Assembly: GCA_022376925.1 (NCBI GenBank)
Contig: JAIOJX010000032.1
Location: 201,434,939 to 201,498,938 of the forward strand
Source of the DNA: Tragulus kanchil
Taxonomy: Eukaryota > Chordata > Mammalia > Artiodactyla > Tragulidae
Direction: 5' to 3'
Length of the DNA stretch: 64,000 nt
The position numbers and the translations under genes were made by a program. The stretch's first letter is position 1, and every line of letters starts with the position of its first letter. The notes under the pieces were generated by a model, which was not told the DNA's origin, made no database searches, and worked only from the letters and a program-made list of their open reading frames with translations. Below, in pieces: positions 11,086 through 22,692 of the stretch.

Positions 11086-12977
11086 GGTCTTTGAGCTCCA
11101 GGTAACCTCAGAGCCCAGCAAGGACTCAGGCCAGAAAGAAGACAGTGGCGCGTGGCGGACTGGGCTCCCTTTGGCCACTCCTGGAACCAGGGATGAAATG
11201 GAGGCTCCCAGGGAAGGCGTGGGGCCCAAGACTAGAGAAGCTGGCTCAAACATCTTCTTCAGGAGAGAGCAGCTCCCCAAGAAGTGTCAAGGCAGGAGGG
11301 GCTGGAGGAGGGACATGCAGAGTGAGTGACTTTCGCCATCCCCCTCCCCCACGCCCTCCTACCCCACTTTCCACATGTCCCTGTTCCCCTCCCTCCACCC
11401 ACAGGCTGAGAAAGTGTGTCACCGGGAACAATGCCATCTTCCGGGGAGGGAGGGGGAGGAAGAGGGAAGGGAAGACTTTGACTGTGTGCCTGTGGGGGCC
11501 CGGGGTTAGAACCCAGAGGTTTCTGAGCTTCCCAGCTGTGAGGGACGCCCCCTCTGAGCCACGACCTTGACAGGAGTCTCCTCTCAGAGGGCTCAATCGA
11601 CTGTGGGGGCAGGAGACACAGACCACCACGCCCAGGACTGCCTGGCCAGGGGGCCTAGAGAAGAGGCCCAGAAGATGCAGGTGGTGTCTCCCAGCCCCAG
11701 ACACCCTTCGGCCGCGGCATGGGCACACATGACTGCCGACGCCCCGGCTTCCCGTCTCGCTCCACCCTGGCTGGGAGGAAGCCGCTGCCCTGCTCTTGCC
11801 GCCCCTTCCAGCTCTCCACCGACGGGTGACCTCCATGCGTTACTCTGCTGCCTTCTCTCCCTGCCTCCGCCCCCACAGAGCTGCCACGTGCCAGCAATGA
11901 TGCCCTCCACACTGTGATTACAGTGATTTATTTAGTTTTAATTCGGGGGTGCATCTCGTGCTCTAGGAAGCTGGAGGCCAGTAGTCCTGGCAAGAAGCAC
12001 GGGCACATGCGGGCCAAGCCACGCCACTCCCGGCCCCTCAGCCTGCAGCCCCTCCATCCTCACCCCACTCTTCCCAGCCTGCGGCCTGCACCCAACTCCA
12101 GCCCTAAGTCAGGTCTCCTTTGCACTCATTCTCCCAGCTCTGTCCTTGCAGAAGATGCTCCCCACAGGAAGGCAGACCACAGAGGTCTCCATGCTCACCT
12201 CCTGTGTGATCCAGCCCCACCCCCACCCCCTAGAGAGCCCATCGATGAGGCCGGTCCAGGCTGTCACTGAGGAACTGAGGAATGGGACCTCTCTGGAGGA
12301 ATGCCAGACACGTGACAGTAGCTCTACATGAAGGAACGACAGTCAGGGCCAGCTTCATGCAGATCAGCAAAAAGGAACAACTAGTCTTCATGAATCTGTC
12401 CCAACTCTCTGCCCAGCACACAGGAGCCTCAGGAAAACTGTCACTGATCAGCCAACGGTTCATCGAGCAAACACGGGTGCCCAGGATACACCAGGTACTG
12501 CTCTGGAGCTGCAGACAGACCGCCATGGTCTTCATCTCCAGACCTCACAGCTTGCGGTGAAACCACCTAGACTGACCAAGCCGCGAGAGGCACAAGCAGG
12601 AGGAGCCAAGGAGTGCAGAGGGCCCGAGCGGACTTCACAGGAGCGCCGGGGTATGGCCAGGGTGCGCCCACACCTCGCAGAGCGCCCAGCATCTGGAAGG
12701 CAGACCCAGACAGACCAGCAGCCTCGAAACACAAGGACTCACCCGACAGGGAGAGGACGGGGTAAAGAGATTCCAGGCAGACAGAGACCGTGACTAGAGG
12801 AAAGCGGACAGGGTGGACCTTGAAGGCCCAGCTGAAGATTTTACCGGGGGAAACTGGGAGGCATCAGAGGCAGTAAAATCATCTCAGGAAAGGCAGCCCC
12901 TGACCTAGGCTTGACTTTAAAGATTATTTGGCTCAGAAAAAATCCTAGAAGATCCAAACGATTCTAAGAGGAGAAGT
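11086..12977. other. GC-rich unique intronic sequence
   Basis: Long stop-free stretches occur on both strands (for example 11246-11836 minus), but base composition explains them. They show low-complexity Pro/Arg/Ser-rich translation, no domain and no plausible splice pattern. No repeat family recognised. Confidence 0.5.
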
Positions 12978-13175
12978 TCAGGAACTGCCTTGGTGGTCTG
13001 TGGTTAAGACTCCACACTTTAAGTGCAAGGTGTGCAAGTCTAACCCCTGGTCAGGGAACTAAAATCCCCTATGCTGTTCTTTGCAGACCAAAAAAAAAGA
13101 AAGAAAGAAAGAAAATTAATATAAATAGAAAAGGGAAAAAAGAAATAAAAATAAATAAATTTTTAAAAAATAAAA
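12978..13175 (+). mobile_element. Short tRNA-Glu-derived SINE with A/GAAA-rich tail
   Basis: Head gaactgccttggtggtctgtggttaagactcc, then cccctggtcagggaactaaaatcc, followed by a tail with gaaagaaagaaagaaa at about 13098-13114 and further A/T-rich sequence. Confidence 0.78.
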
Positions 13176-13735
13176 GAATTTCAAATGCAGTAATAGGTGA
13201 AGGGAGAAAAGAAGGGTTTTTTTTAGTAGAGCTCTCTTGGGTACCAAGAAATTCTAGCATATAGTTTTGCAACCTGGGCCTGCTCTGCAGATCCCTGCAG
13301 AGGGCCGCTCCAACTCCTCCCTGCCTCCCAAGGCAAGATAAGCAGAACAGGCCAACAAGGGTCCCCACCACTGTGCCAGTCTGGGTTCCAAACCCTGCAA
13401 GTTACCAGTGTGAGTCCAAAGGAGTGTGACCAGGGCTGTGCATGGAAGGAGCCCTCAGCCCCTTTCTCTGTTGCTCCAGGGGCAGAATGAAGATCAGGAA
13501 AGTTTCAGGAGGCAGGTGTTAGCCCTTAGGATGAAGCACTTACTACAAGGAGAGATGACTGCTAATAGAACAGACCATGGCAGGCAGCCCGCAAGAGAAT
13601 AAGCTTCCTGTCGCGCGAGGTAATCAAGCAGAGGCCCAGAGATGTTCTGGAAATCACTGCACTGAATGATTAGGACAACTCGCTGCCAGGACAGAGTGCT
13701 GGAGTCACTTACTAACAGTCCACTTGGACACTTCA
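13176..13735. other. Unique intronic sequence
   Basis: No recognisable exon, RNA gene or repeat. Confidence 0.45.
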
Positions 13736-13739
13736 CCTG

Positions 13740-13885
13740 ATCACGCTAAGCCTCCATCCCTCATCCACAAAATGGGCTTAATGACAGTAGCTATCTCATA
13801 GGTTTGCCATGAGGACAAAGTGAAATAACATGTGGGAAACAACACAGCTGTGAGCACACAGTAAACCCTCAACAACGGACAGCAA
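13740..13885 (+). mobile_element. MIR SINE relic, 3' half
   Basis: tcatccacaaaatgggcttaatgacagtagctatctcatagg..gaggacaaagtgaaataacatgtg..gagcacacagtaaaccctc follows the MIR 3' half. Confidence 0.75.
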
Positions 13886-14138
13886 TTATTAGATTGAAGC
13901 ATATGAATCATACTAGGTTACAAATAGCCTAACATCAACTATTTCATATAATCCAGCTAGTATTTTTTACTGAGGGCCACTCGGCTTCCTTCTAACCTCC
14001 CTGATGTCACCCTGAAAGTTGCCATGAAGCACAGTCCCCACCTCTGTTGGATCCCCAGGCCTGGGGCCACGACCTCCGCAAGGGTCTTTTTGGAGACGTG
14101 CTGTACGGGGGCCCAGCCCTCCTGGCGGAGGTGCTTAC

Positions 14139-14342
14139 CTCTTTGCCCAGGTCCTCGCGGATGACCTGGCGGACCTCCTGAATGCTGCTCTGCGGGGCCT
14201 GGCTGTGTAGCACCTTCAGCGTGCTGGTGTACTCCTCTGGCAGCAGGTAGTCCAGAGCCCCCAGGTGCTGGCCCACCTTGATGAACGTGCCCCGGTTGGC
14301 ACAGCAGAGCTCACAGAGGCGCCTGGCGGAGCGGAGGTGCAC
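14139..14342 (-). CDS. ADCK1: ADCK1 internal coding exon with the KxGQ motif (68 codons)
   Basis: ADCK1 is a UbiB/ABC1-family atypical kinase-like protein of mitochondria, linked to cristae and coenzyme-Q/lipid homeostasis in other species. Read on the minus strand, the exon starts after an AG acceptor (forward ct at 14343-14344) and ends at a GTAAG donor (forward cttac, 14134-14138). It is exactly 204 nt, phase 0 at both ends. It opens VHLRSARRLCELCCANRG, then carries FIKVGQHLGALDYLLPEE and ends VIREDLGKE. KVGQ is the KxGQ motif that defines the UbiB family and lies N-terminal to the kinase-like core. The exon agrees with what I recall of mammalian ADCK1 with only conservative changes (SSIQEV where I recall SSMQEI). 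It joins in frame to the exon at 59035-59118. ADCK2 and ADCK5 fit less well. The next exon, which should begin the kinase core, is not visible below 14139. The frame is intact and this exon is not in a duplicated block. Confidence 0.95.
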
Positions 14343-14809
14343 CTGCAGGGAGACAGATGGGGCCAGAGAGACGTGAGTGCGCACTGTCCACCGGACGCTC
14401 TTCTCTCCTGCCCCCTCTGCTTGGACACGCTGATGCGCCCACGGTGCATGCGCACGTGTACACACACACACTGACACTCAACCTCCAACCTTCTGGTGCC
14501 CAGACCAGTCAATTCCAACCTCAAACCTCAGCTAGCCTCCTGACGTGGCCCAATGCTTCCGATCGCCTTTCCTTGAAAACACACCTGGTCTGAGTCCACT
14601 CCCACAGAAACAAGCATGTGTGAGGCTTTCAATCAATTCTAATCTACTTACGATTCATTCAAGGATACACTGAGTTCACGCATCTGCCACTCACCCCTCA
14701 GTCATATGAATAATACTGTCTGTTTGGAGGTCTACAATTTTCAAACATGTCGAAGTCATTAACTTTTTAATCCTTCCAGCAATTTAGGGAGGTAAATATT
14801 GGCATCTTT

Positions 14810-14886
14810 TTTTAAGTATTTATTTCTTTATTTTAAAGTTTTTACAGAGTTTTGTTGTTCAAAGCCATGCACACTCCCAGATCAGT
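14810..14886. mobile_element. Short insert flanked by a 15-bp TSD
   Basis: The 15-mer aatattggcatcttt occurs at 14795-14809 and again at 14887-14901. Between them lie 77 nt, T-rich on the left (ttttaagtatttatttcttt..), then gagttttgttgttcaaagcc. The T-rich left side suggests a severely truncated retroposed copy on the minus strand. The source family is not recognised. Confidence 0.55.
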
Positions 14887-14901
14887 AATATTGGCATCTT
14901 T

Positions 14902-15628
14902 AAAGACAAGAAACTCAGATGCTTTGCTTATAAAGAAAAAGCTAATAAATGTCAAAGGGAAGTCTAGAAAACACTTCTGTTCCAGGGATTTTTAATGCAG
15001 CAAACTTTAGCAGGGATCTCCTATTAGCTGGAAGAAAACTTCACAGGGCAGGGGTGCATTGGGCACACTGGGTGCAGCAGGGCAGGCGGCGCAAGCCACG
15101 TCAGTCTTCATTCACAGCCCTGATGCCCACGTGTCCTTCCAGAGTGGGACAGGGCCCACCCACCACCAGGCCGCACATCCCCAGTCACCACCCCAGCTCA
15201 TCTGAGGATCTTGGAATTCTGAGGGTCCTGCCTTCCTGTAGCTACAGTTTCTGAGGCAGGGTGGTGCCAGGGCCACACACAGAAGAAAGACAAGGGAGCC
15301 CAGGGTTCTATGGGAACCTGGTACCCTCTTCCTCCCATAAGTCAGCCAGGAGAGTGAATGCTTATGATGGACTTGCACCCTCTTAAGGGCTATGAAGGAT
15401 GCTGATGTAACTAAGTGCATGTTGAAGGCAATAAACCAGGTGAAGGGTTAAATAACGGTAGGCAACAAAAACAGAAGAACCGTTCAAAGACCCTACATAA
15501 TTAGTTACCAAGTGAACCACACAGAAAACTATTACTTTAAGGATTAAAAAGAGAAAGCTACAGCCCCAAATACCCTAGTCCCAGGGCCAGGGAGCCCACC
15601 TACCCCTCCCTCTATCGCCAACGATGCC
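14902..15628. other. Unique intronic sequence
   Basis: No recognisable exon, RNA gene or repeat between the short insert and tandem duplication 3. Confidence 0.45.
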
Positions 15629-16261
15629 CCGGACTCCAGGCACGTGCAGGCTGCCCTCAGGCCCTCCCATCCACTCTTCCTCGCCGGGCACTGTGATACT
15701 GTACCAGACCCTGTGTCACTTCTCCTCGGTCAGATGGGCCACCATTAGGCTTTGTCAACAGCGGGACTGGAGGGTGGGGGCACTGCAAGGCCACGGCAGC
15801 GCAAGGAGGCTCCCTTACTGCCCCCTGTGCTGTTTCCAGCTCATCAGCCAGGGGGATAGGGCTCGGGGGCGACCACTTTGGTGGCCCTCATGAACCATCC
15901 TGCCCTCACTAAACGTCTCCACTACCCAGTGGGTCCCTTCTGTGGACCAGCTTGGGCCCACACTCTCCAGCAAGTGTTCTGACCACCCAGCAGGTGGCTC
16001 CTATACACTAGCTCCAGGTCGTATTCTCCTATTCTCTCCTCCGCCACCGGGCAGGCTGTGCCCACAGACCATGTCTCTTCACCTCCAGGGCAGCCTGGTC
16101 ACTCAAACTTGTGTGCGGGAGGGCCCCAGGCAGGTCTCTAGCTCTCTTCCTATTTACCACCCCTTGAGCCCTAGAGGGAGCGGGTGTTTTATGCATTTAC
16201 AACCTTTACCCGCTTAGATTCTTCTTTTACTGCTTTTAAGAGTTAACTACTTCTACGTGGA

Positions 16262-16375
16262 GAAGGAGATGGCAACCCATGCCAGTATTCTTGGCTGGAG
16301 AATTTCACGGTCAGAAGAGCCTGGCAAGCTACAGTCGACAGGATCACAAAGAATTGGGCACAACTGAGCAACTAA
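16262..16375 (+). mobile_element. Bov-tA/Bov-A SINE, 3' part; second copy at 17363-17476
   Basis: gagaaggagatggcaacccatgccagtattcttggctggag through cacaaagaattgggcacaactgagcaactaac is the Bov-A portion without the tRNA head. Confidence 0.88.
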
Positions 16376-16421
16376 CACACCTTTTACTAGTTAATAAGTT
16401 CTTGCACTTTAATTACAAATA

Positions 16422-16572
16422 TGGGGAATTCTTTGATGGTCCAGCAGCTAAGACTCTGAAATCCCCATGCAAGGAGCCTAGGGTTCAATCCCTGGTTAGG
16501 GAACTATACCCCACGCACAGCAACTGAAAGATTCAGGGTGCTGCAATTAAGGCCCAGTACAGACAAATACAT
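16422..16572 (+). mobile_element. Short tRNA-Glu-derived SINE; second copy at 17523-17673
   Basis: ggggaattctttgatggtccagcagctaag, ggttcaatccctggttagggaact and a degraded end (ttaaggcccagtacag). An older insertion. Confidence 0.8.
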
Positions 16573-16579
16573 ACACATC

Positions 16580-16725
16580 AGGACTTCCCTCGTGGTCCAG
16601 CAGTTGGGACTCTGCCTTCTAAGACCAGGGACGAGGTTCAGTCCCTGGTCGGAGCTAGATCCCACATGCTGTGTGGTACAGCCAATAATTAAATAAATAA
16701 AATTTTAAATAAAATAAATTATCTG
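16580..16725 (+). mobile_element. Short tRNA-Glu-derived SINE; second copy at 17681-17826
   Basis: aggacttccctcgtggtcc, agtccctggtcggagctagatcccacatgctg and an aattaaataaataaa tail. The first copy is missing bases relative to the second, because it abuts the junction of tandem duplication 3. Confidence 0.85.
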
Positions 16726-17362
16726 AGTGCCGGACTCCAGGCACGTGCAGGCTGCCCTCAGGCCCTCCCATCCACTCTTCCTCGCCGGGCACTGTGATAC
16801 TGTACCAGACCCTGTGTCACTTCTCCTCGGTCAGATGGGCCACCATTAGGCTTTGTCAACAGCGGGACTGGAGGGTGGGGGCACTGCAAGGCCACGGCAG
16901 CGCAAGGAGGCTCCCTTACTGCCCCCTGTGCTGTTTCCAGCTCATCAGCCAGGGGGATAGGGCTCGGGGGCGACCACTTTGGTGGCCCTCATGAACCATC
17001 CTGCCCTCACTAAACGTCTCCACTACCCAGTGGGTCCCTTCTGTGGACCAGCTTGGGCCCACACTCTCCAGCAAGTGTTCTGACCACCCAGCAGGTGGCT
17101 CCTATACACTAGCTCCAGGTCGTATTCTCCTATTCTCTCCTCCGCCACCGGGCAGGCTGTGCCCACAGACCATGTCTCTTCACCTCCAGGGCAGCCTGGT
17201 CACTCAAACTTGTGTGCGGGAGGGCCCCAGGCAGGTCTCTAGCTCTCTTCCTATTTACCACCCCTTGAGCCCTAGAGGGAGCGGGTGTTTTATGCATGTA
17301 CAACCTTTACCCGCTTAGATTCTTCTTTTACTGCTTTTAAGAGTTAACTACTTCTACGTGGA

Positions 17363-17826
17363 GAAGGAGATGGCAACCCATGCCAGTATTCTTGGCTGGA
17401 GAATTTCACGGTCAGAAGAGCCTGGCAAGCTACAGTCGACAGGATCACAAAGAATTGGGCACAACTGAGCAACTAACACACCTTTTACTAGTTAATAAGT
17501 TCTTGCACTTTAATTACAAATATGGGGAATTCTTTGATGGTCCAGCAGCTAAGACTCTGAAATCCCCATGCAAGGAGCCTAGGGTTCAATCCCTGGTTAG
17601 GGAACTATACCCCACGCACAGCAACTGAAAGATTCAGGGTGCTGCAATTAAGGCCCAGTACAGACAAATACATACACATCAGGACTTCCCTCGTGGTCCA
17701 GCAGTTGGGACTCTGCCTTCTAAGACCAGGGACGCAGGTTCAGTCCCTGGTCGGGGAGCTAGATCCCACATGCTGTGTGGTACAGCCAATAATTAAATAA
17801 ATAAAATTTTTAAATAAAATAAATTA
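17363..17826 (+). mobile_element. Second copies of three SINEs (17363-17476, 17523-17673, 17681-17826)
   Basis: These repeat the elements at 16262-16725 at offset 1101 because of tandem duplication 3. The last one is the better copy for the consensus. Confidence 0.85.
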
Positions 17827-18927
17827 CTAGTCCCTGGCTGATACAGTCCCTGCAACTGAATTTGAACAGATTAGGATTTTAAAGGAGGGCATTTCCAGCT
17901 GAGAGAAGAACACAACATACATCTCTGTGTATGAAGACCTGCTCCACCATTTTCCTTAGACTGGAGTCACATCTGCACGTCTTTCTGCAGCTGGCAGACC
18001 TCAGAAAGCACCAGCCTCACCCCAGCAAGGCCTCCTACATGGGAGCAGAGCCAGGGCTCTGTTGCCTCGCACCTGTGGCTTGAGCCAGGCCCAGGTAGGG
18101 TGTCTCCCAGCACAAAGTGACGATCCCCTTCAGGACACGGGTCACACAAGCCCAGGAAGGCTGGTCCACTTCTGACTCACTGGTCACCTGGCACATCAGC
18201 CATTGGGCCCAGAGACCACACGTGCCCCCTGTACACTGTGTAACACCAGGGCAAGTCAGGCTGAGCCATAAATAGAGACTGATGACCACCATGCACGAAA
18301 CCCTCATCCGTGAACTGAATCAGCATTTACTGCAAATGGTACCCATATTTCAACCAAAGATGCCTTCAACCAGCTTCTAAATAAACACACACATACACAC
18401 ACAGAGTTACTTGGGAGTGAGGGACACCCCACTCACCAAAAAATGTAAATGTTCTTTTACGGTCAAAAGACAGAAATGCTAAATAACAGAACAGGCACTC
18501 TGATCTCAGGGTCCCTTTCCAGCTCTGGCTCCTACAGCTCCATCGTCCGTTGGGATCAGGAGGCAGATCTCATTCAGAATTTCAAGAAACTACTGGCTTA
18601 GTGCAAACTCCCTCTTTCAGCATTCACCCCCTGCTTGCTGCTGACCTGGCATGGAGGACCGCCCTTCTCCCACTCACTGAGCATCCTCGCGCCTGGGATC
18701 TGTCAGTAATTATAAATCTGTGACTCTATTTCCTCCACGCAGATGTCTTTAAACCACCCCTTCAGTCAAAACAACCCAGTGGGTTTCACTTCCCCAGTGG
18801 GAGCCTGGAGGCTGAGGGAGCTGTCTGTGGACCCTGTGTGGGTGGCTTATGCCCCCCATTCAGCAGATCATAATCTGCACATTCTTTATCAAATACATCA
18901 CTCTGGCTTCTCAACACATGCTACTGC
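17827..18927. other. Unique intronic sequence
   Basis: A short acacacacatacacacac tract lies at about 18384-18402. Otherwise nothing recognisable. Confidence 0.45.
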
Positions 18928-19155
18928 CATAACGCTGCACACCCATCTGCTCACAGGACCCGAGGCCTGCCCTTCCCCAGTACCTGGTCATGCACGCTGG
19001 GTGGGTGTGTCACCGCAGTGTGTCCTCACTGCAGAGACCTCTCTCCCCCCACTCCATTCCAGCCAAAACAGGACAGGAACAGCTGGCCCAGTCGCTCTGT
19101 CCCTCCTCCAACTTTGTTGTCATTCCCAGCGCAGTAACTTGCCTTATGATGATCT

Positions 19156-19294
19156 CATTACCAATAACCTTGTAATGAGCTTTAATCTGCCTCACATTAA
19201 TTAAAAGCATTGTCATTAAGCCAACTTGGGTTGGGATTGGGAGGGGCAGTAAATAGCTAATAAGGTCAACTCAGTACTGGTTAATTATTGATTG
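19156..19294. promoter_or_regulatory. Candidate conserved non-coding element rich in TAAT/ATTA cores (second copy 20249-20387)
   Basis: At least eight homeodomain-type TAAT/ATTA cores fall in about 140 nt, including acattaattaaaag, cttgtaatgagctttaatc and ggttaattattgattggg. This is set in non-repetitive DNA inside an intron. The spacing and lack of any repeat signature suggest a regulatory element, but conservation cannot be judged here. Confidence 0.3.
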
Positions 19295-19637
19295 GGAGAG
19301 ACAGAGCCACGACTCAAGAAGGGAAATCCTTTACTCATAGCTACATCCCCCAAGAGCAGGGAAGAAAGGTACCAAAGCCGAACTGAATCAGTAGGGCTCC
19401 TCCATCAGAGCTGGGTAATGTCTCCAATGGGATATAGGGGTTGGAGTGTGAGACAGACAGATAAAAGAGACAGACACACATACACACCCCACACATCATG
19501 GCAAGAGACAATGCAAGAGAAGGTCACGGACAAGCCCCTTGACAGGTGATTCCAGTCAAAGACTCAACACCCAAAGAAAATGCACTGACATGTAGCCAGT
19601 ATTCTCTGGCCAGTGAGATTACAAGAGTACTTTTCTT

Positions 19638-19970
19638 TTCTTTTCTTTTTTTTATAAATTTTATTTATTTATCTTTTGGGGGGTGGGGTGGGAGGGAGGG
19701 GGAAGGGGCGGGCCACTTCTATTGGTTTTTCATCTCTCCATTTTCATCCATCTTTGTTCTTTGGCCCATGTGCGCCTCCCATCGCAGTGGCCTCTGTCGT
19801 TGCAGAGCACCAGCTCTGGGCGCACGCGCGCCAGAGCTCCAGCTCGGTAATTGGACACATCGGTCCAGCCGCTCCGCAGCACGTGGGATCTTCCCAGGCC
19901 AGGGATCGAACCAGCGCCTCTTGCACTGCAAGGCGGTGTCCTTACCCACTGGACCACCAGGGGATGCCCC
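19638..19970 (-). mobile_element. CHR-related SINE with 18-bp TSD; second copy 20731-21063
   Basis: Reverse orientation: T-rich tail, C-rich block (on this strand gggtggggtgggagggagg), ccacttctattgg, ttcatccatctttgttctttgg, cagagctccagctcggtaattgg, gggatcgaacc and ggaccaccaggggatgcc at the head. Flanks tacaagagtacttttctt (19620-19637) and tacaagagtatttttctt (19971-19988) match at 17 of 18. Confidence 0.9.
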
Positions 19971-20730
19971 TACAAGAGTATTTTTCTTTATAGATTTTTC
20001 TGTAATTGAAAATATGTTATCATAACGCTGCACACCCATCTGCTCACAGGACCCGAGGCCTGCCCTTCCCCAGTACCTGGTCATGCACGCTGGGTGGGTG
20101 TGTCACCGCAGTGTGTCCTCACTGCAGAGACCTCTCTCCCCCCACTCCATTCCAGCCAAAACAGGACAGGAACAGCTGGCCCAGTCGCTCTGTCCCTCCT
20201 CCAACTTTGTTGTCATTCCCAGCGCAGTAACTTGCCTTATGATGATCTCATTACCAATAACCTTGTAATGAGCTTTAATCTGCCTCACATTAATTAAAAG
20301 CATTGTCATTAAGCCAACTTGGGTTGGGATTGGGAGGGGCAGTAAATAGCTAATAAGGTCAACTCAGTACTGGTTAATTATTGATTGGGAGAGACAGAGC
20401 CACGACTCAAGAAGGGAAATCCTTTACTCATAGCTACATCCCCCAAGAGCAGGGAAGAAAGGTACCAAAGCCGAACTGAATCAGTAGGGCTCCTCCATCA
20501 GAGCTGGGTAATGTCTCCAATGGGATATAGGGGTTGGAGTGTGAGACAGACAGATAAAAGAGACAGACACACATACACACCCCACACATCATGGCAAGAG
20601 ACAATGCAAGAGAAGGTCACGGACAAGCCCCTTGACAGGTGATTCCAGTCAAAGACTCAACACCCAAAGAAAATGCACTGACATGTAGCCAGTATTCTCT
20701 GGCCAGTGAGATTACAAGAGTACTTTTCTT

Positions 20731-21063
20731 TTCTTTTCTTTTTTTTATAAATTTTATTTATTTATCTTTTGGGGGGTGGGGTGGGGAGGGAGGGGGAGGG
20801 GCGGGCCACTTCTATTGGTTTTTCATCTCTCCATTTTCATCCATCTTTGTTCTTTGGCCCATGTGCGCCTCCCATCGCAGTGGCCTCTGTCGTTGCAGAG
20901 CACCAGCTCTGGGCGCACGCGCGCCAGAGCTCCAGCTCGGTAATTGGACACATCGGTCCAGCCGCTCCGCAGCACGTGGGATCTTCCCAGGCCAGGGATC
21001 GAACCAGCGCCTCTTGCACTGCAAGGCGGTGTCCTTACCCACTGGACCACCAGGGGATGCCCC
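20731..21063 (-). mobile_element. Second copy of the CHR-related SINE of 19638-19970
   Basis: Present because of tandem duplication 4, offset 1093. It differs only in the G-rich run. Confidence 0.88.
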
Positions 21064-21101
21064 TACAAGAGTATTTTTCTTTATAGATTTTTCTGTAATT
21101 G

Positions 21102-22565
21102 TTTTTCCAAATTTTCTAAAACTAATATGTATCATATCAATAAAAAGAAGAATTTTTTAAAAATAATCCCGTCTTCAGTATCTTCTGGAAATAGAAAAGT
21201 CCAGGCAAAAATTCTCTACCACACAGACTGAGCCTGTTTAGTGCAGAATCCAGCATCTCCTCCCTAGTTGTACAGGGTGCTATGATCCACGTGTGTGTGT
21301 TTTTCATTGTGAAACTGGAATTGCAACTCCCCCATCATTCCCAAGAAATCAAGTCAGGACTGTCTCCGAGGTCTCTTTTCTGGATGCTATCCTTTGCTCT
21401 AAGTTCTTACTTATTCAACAAAGTAAAACTCATTATGAAACAACAAAACTCTGTAAAAGTAAAAAGTAAAATAAAAATAATTATTTAAAAAAACCTCATT
21501 ATGTCTTGAGGAAAAAACCAGATGTAGTTTATAAACGTTTTGAAGGAGCTTGACCACAGATTTAATCCTACCCCTTAGCAGGGTTCTCTCTCTCTCCTCT
21601 TACCACCCGGTCAGGTAGACCCTGGTTAAACTGCAACTCTAAACCTAAAGGTGCTGACACCATAATCTTGATGTCATCCTTAATATCTCTTCCCAAACAG
21701 GGACAAAAGTTACCTTCCCATCTGAAGTAACAAAAGTTTGACATGAGGAAAGGAAGCAGAGGTGGGAAGCAAACACAATGAACCTATGGTTGTCCCAATT
21801 TACAACACTGAGGGTTTCCAGGCCATGGTGCAAGGAAAGGGGATCCGGGCAGCATCCAGAAGACTCTGAGGTGAAGACACACAGCTGAGAGTCCAGGAAG
21901 ACCAAAGCAGCTCGAGTTCACAAGACAGAGTACTGGGGAATAGAGAGCCATACAAAGAAAGAACTCTGAAGAGCTGCAAGGGGCCCATCTCACATATTCA
22001 GCTGAGTTATAGTCAGCACATACACACAAGAAAACTACATCAGCCAGAAAAATAACCATCACCAAAGACTAGGGTTAACAGTGCCCAGGGCATGAGGTCT
22101 ATTCTCACCAGCCTGAGCAGAAAACCTCATAACTCTTGAGGCATGTGTTATAATACCCAGAAGAAGGGGATATTCCAAACTAAACACCGTTCAAAAGACT
22201 TGAAAAAAAATCAAACTGTTTCCAAGTAACTTGTGTCCCAGAACAAAACTCAAGAGCATGTATAAACATACAAATATATCTAGTACCCAAAAAAGACAAA
22301 ATTACTATGTCTAGCACCTAATAAAAAATGTACCAGGTATGCAAGGAAATAGAAAAATACAACACATGATGAGAAAGAAAAAAACCAATCAATCAAAACC
22401 AACCCAAAACTGAAACCTCTATTAATAAAGGAGGACAATTGTTATAACTGTGTTTCATATGTTCAAAATGTTAAGCAGAGGCATGGACAATATAAAAAAA
22501 AGAATGAGATCCAAATGAAACTTCTGGAGACTGGAATGTTTGATAAGAAAAATACACTGATGACC
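21102..22565. other. Unique AT-rich intronic sequence
   Basis: No exon or repeat could be named. 22180-22440 is A-rich with phrases such as aaaaaatgtaccaggtatgcaaggaaatag, which look like a diverged L1 3' end in sense. That is not certain. Confidence 0.4.
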
Positions 22566-22692
22566 ATCCCTGGTGTTTCCGTGGCTGAGTCTCTGCACTT
22601 CCACTGCAGGGGGTGCGGGTTCTGGCCCTGGTAGTGGAACTAAGATCCCACATGCTGTGCAAAATCCCCCCCCACCACCACACACAGAAAAT
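22566..22692 (+). mobile_element. Short tRNA-Glu-derived SINE, diverged
   Basis: ccctggtgtttccgtggctgagtctctgcacttccactgcagg..gcgggttctggccctggtagtggaactaagatcccacatgctgtgc. Confidence 0.75.

Larger units (their letters stand above)
1..14138 (-). other. ADCK1: Part of the next ADCK1 intron (downstream of the KxGQ exon)
   Basis: This follows the donor site at 14134-14138 on the minus strand. I looked on both strands for the next ADCK1 exon, which should resemble the start of the UbiB kinase core (a segment like DLFQSFDDTPLGAASLAQVH), and did not find it. The next exon is therefore presumably below position 1. The stretch holds SINE, BovB, MIR, L2, MaLR and L1 relics and two tandem duplications (4063-6263 and 6656-8875). 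Confidence 0.75.
15629..17826 (+). repeat. Tandem duplication 3: 15629-16729 and 16730-17826
   Basis: Direct copies at offset 1101. Differences cluster at the end of the first copy: gggacgaggttc/gggacgcaggttc, ggtcggagct/ggtcggggagct and aaaattttaaat/aaaatttttaaat. One interior change is seen (tgcatttac/tgcatgtac, about 16193/17294). The junction reads ..aaattatctgagtg then ccggactccagg. Confidence 0.95.
18928..21101 (+). repeat. Tandem duplication 4: 18928-20008(20020) and 20021-21101
   Basis: Direct copies at offset 1093. The first copy ends ..ttctgtaattg and is followed by 12 nt (aaaatatgttat) that do not match the continuation gtttttccaaatttt in the second copy, then restarts with cataacgctgcac. 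A difference lies in the G-run at 19676-19706/20769-20797. Confidence 0.95.

Noticed and set aside
11246..11836. 196-codon open frame on the minus strand
   Set aside because: GC-rich DNA with open frames on both strands. The translation is low-complexity with no domain, and nothing supports splicing or a start context.
13096..13175. Exon or promoter in the A/GAAA-rich stretch
   Set aside because: It is the tail of a tRNA-Glu SINE.
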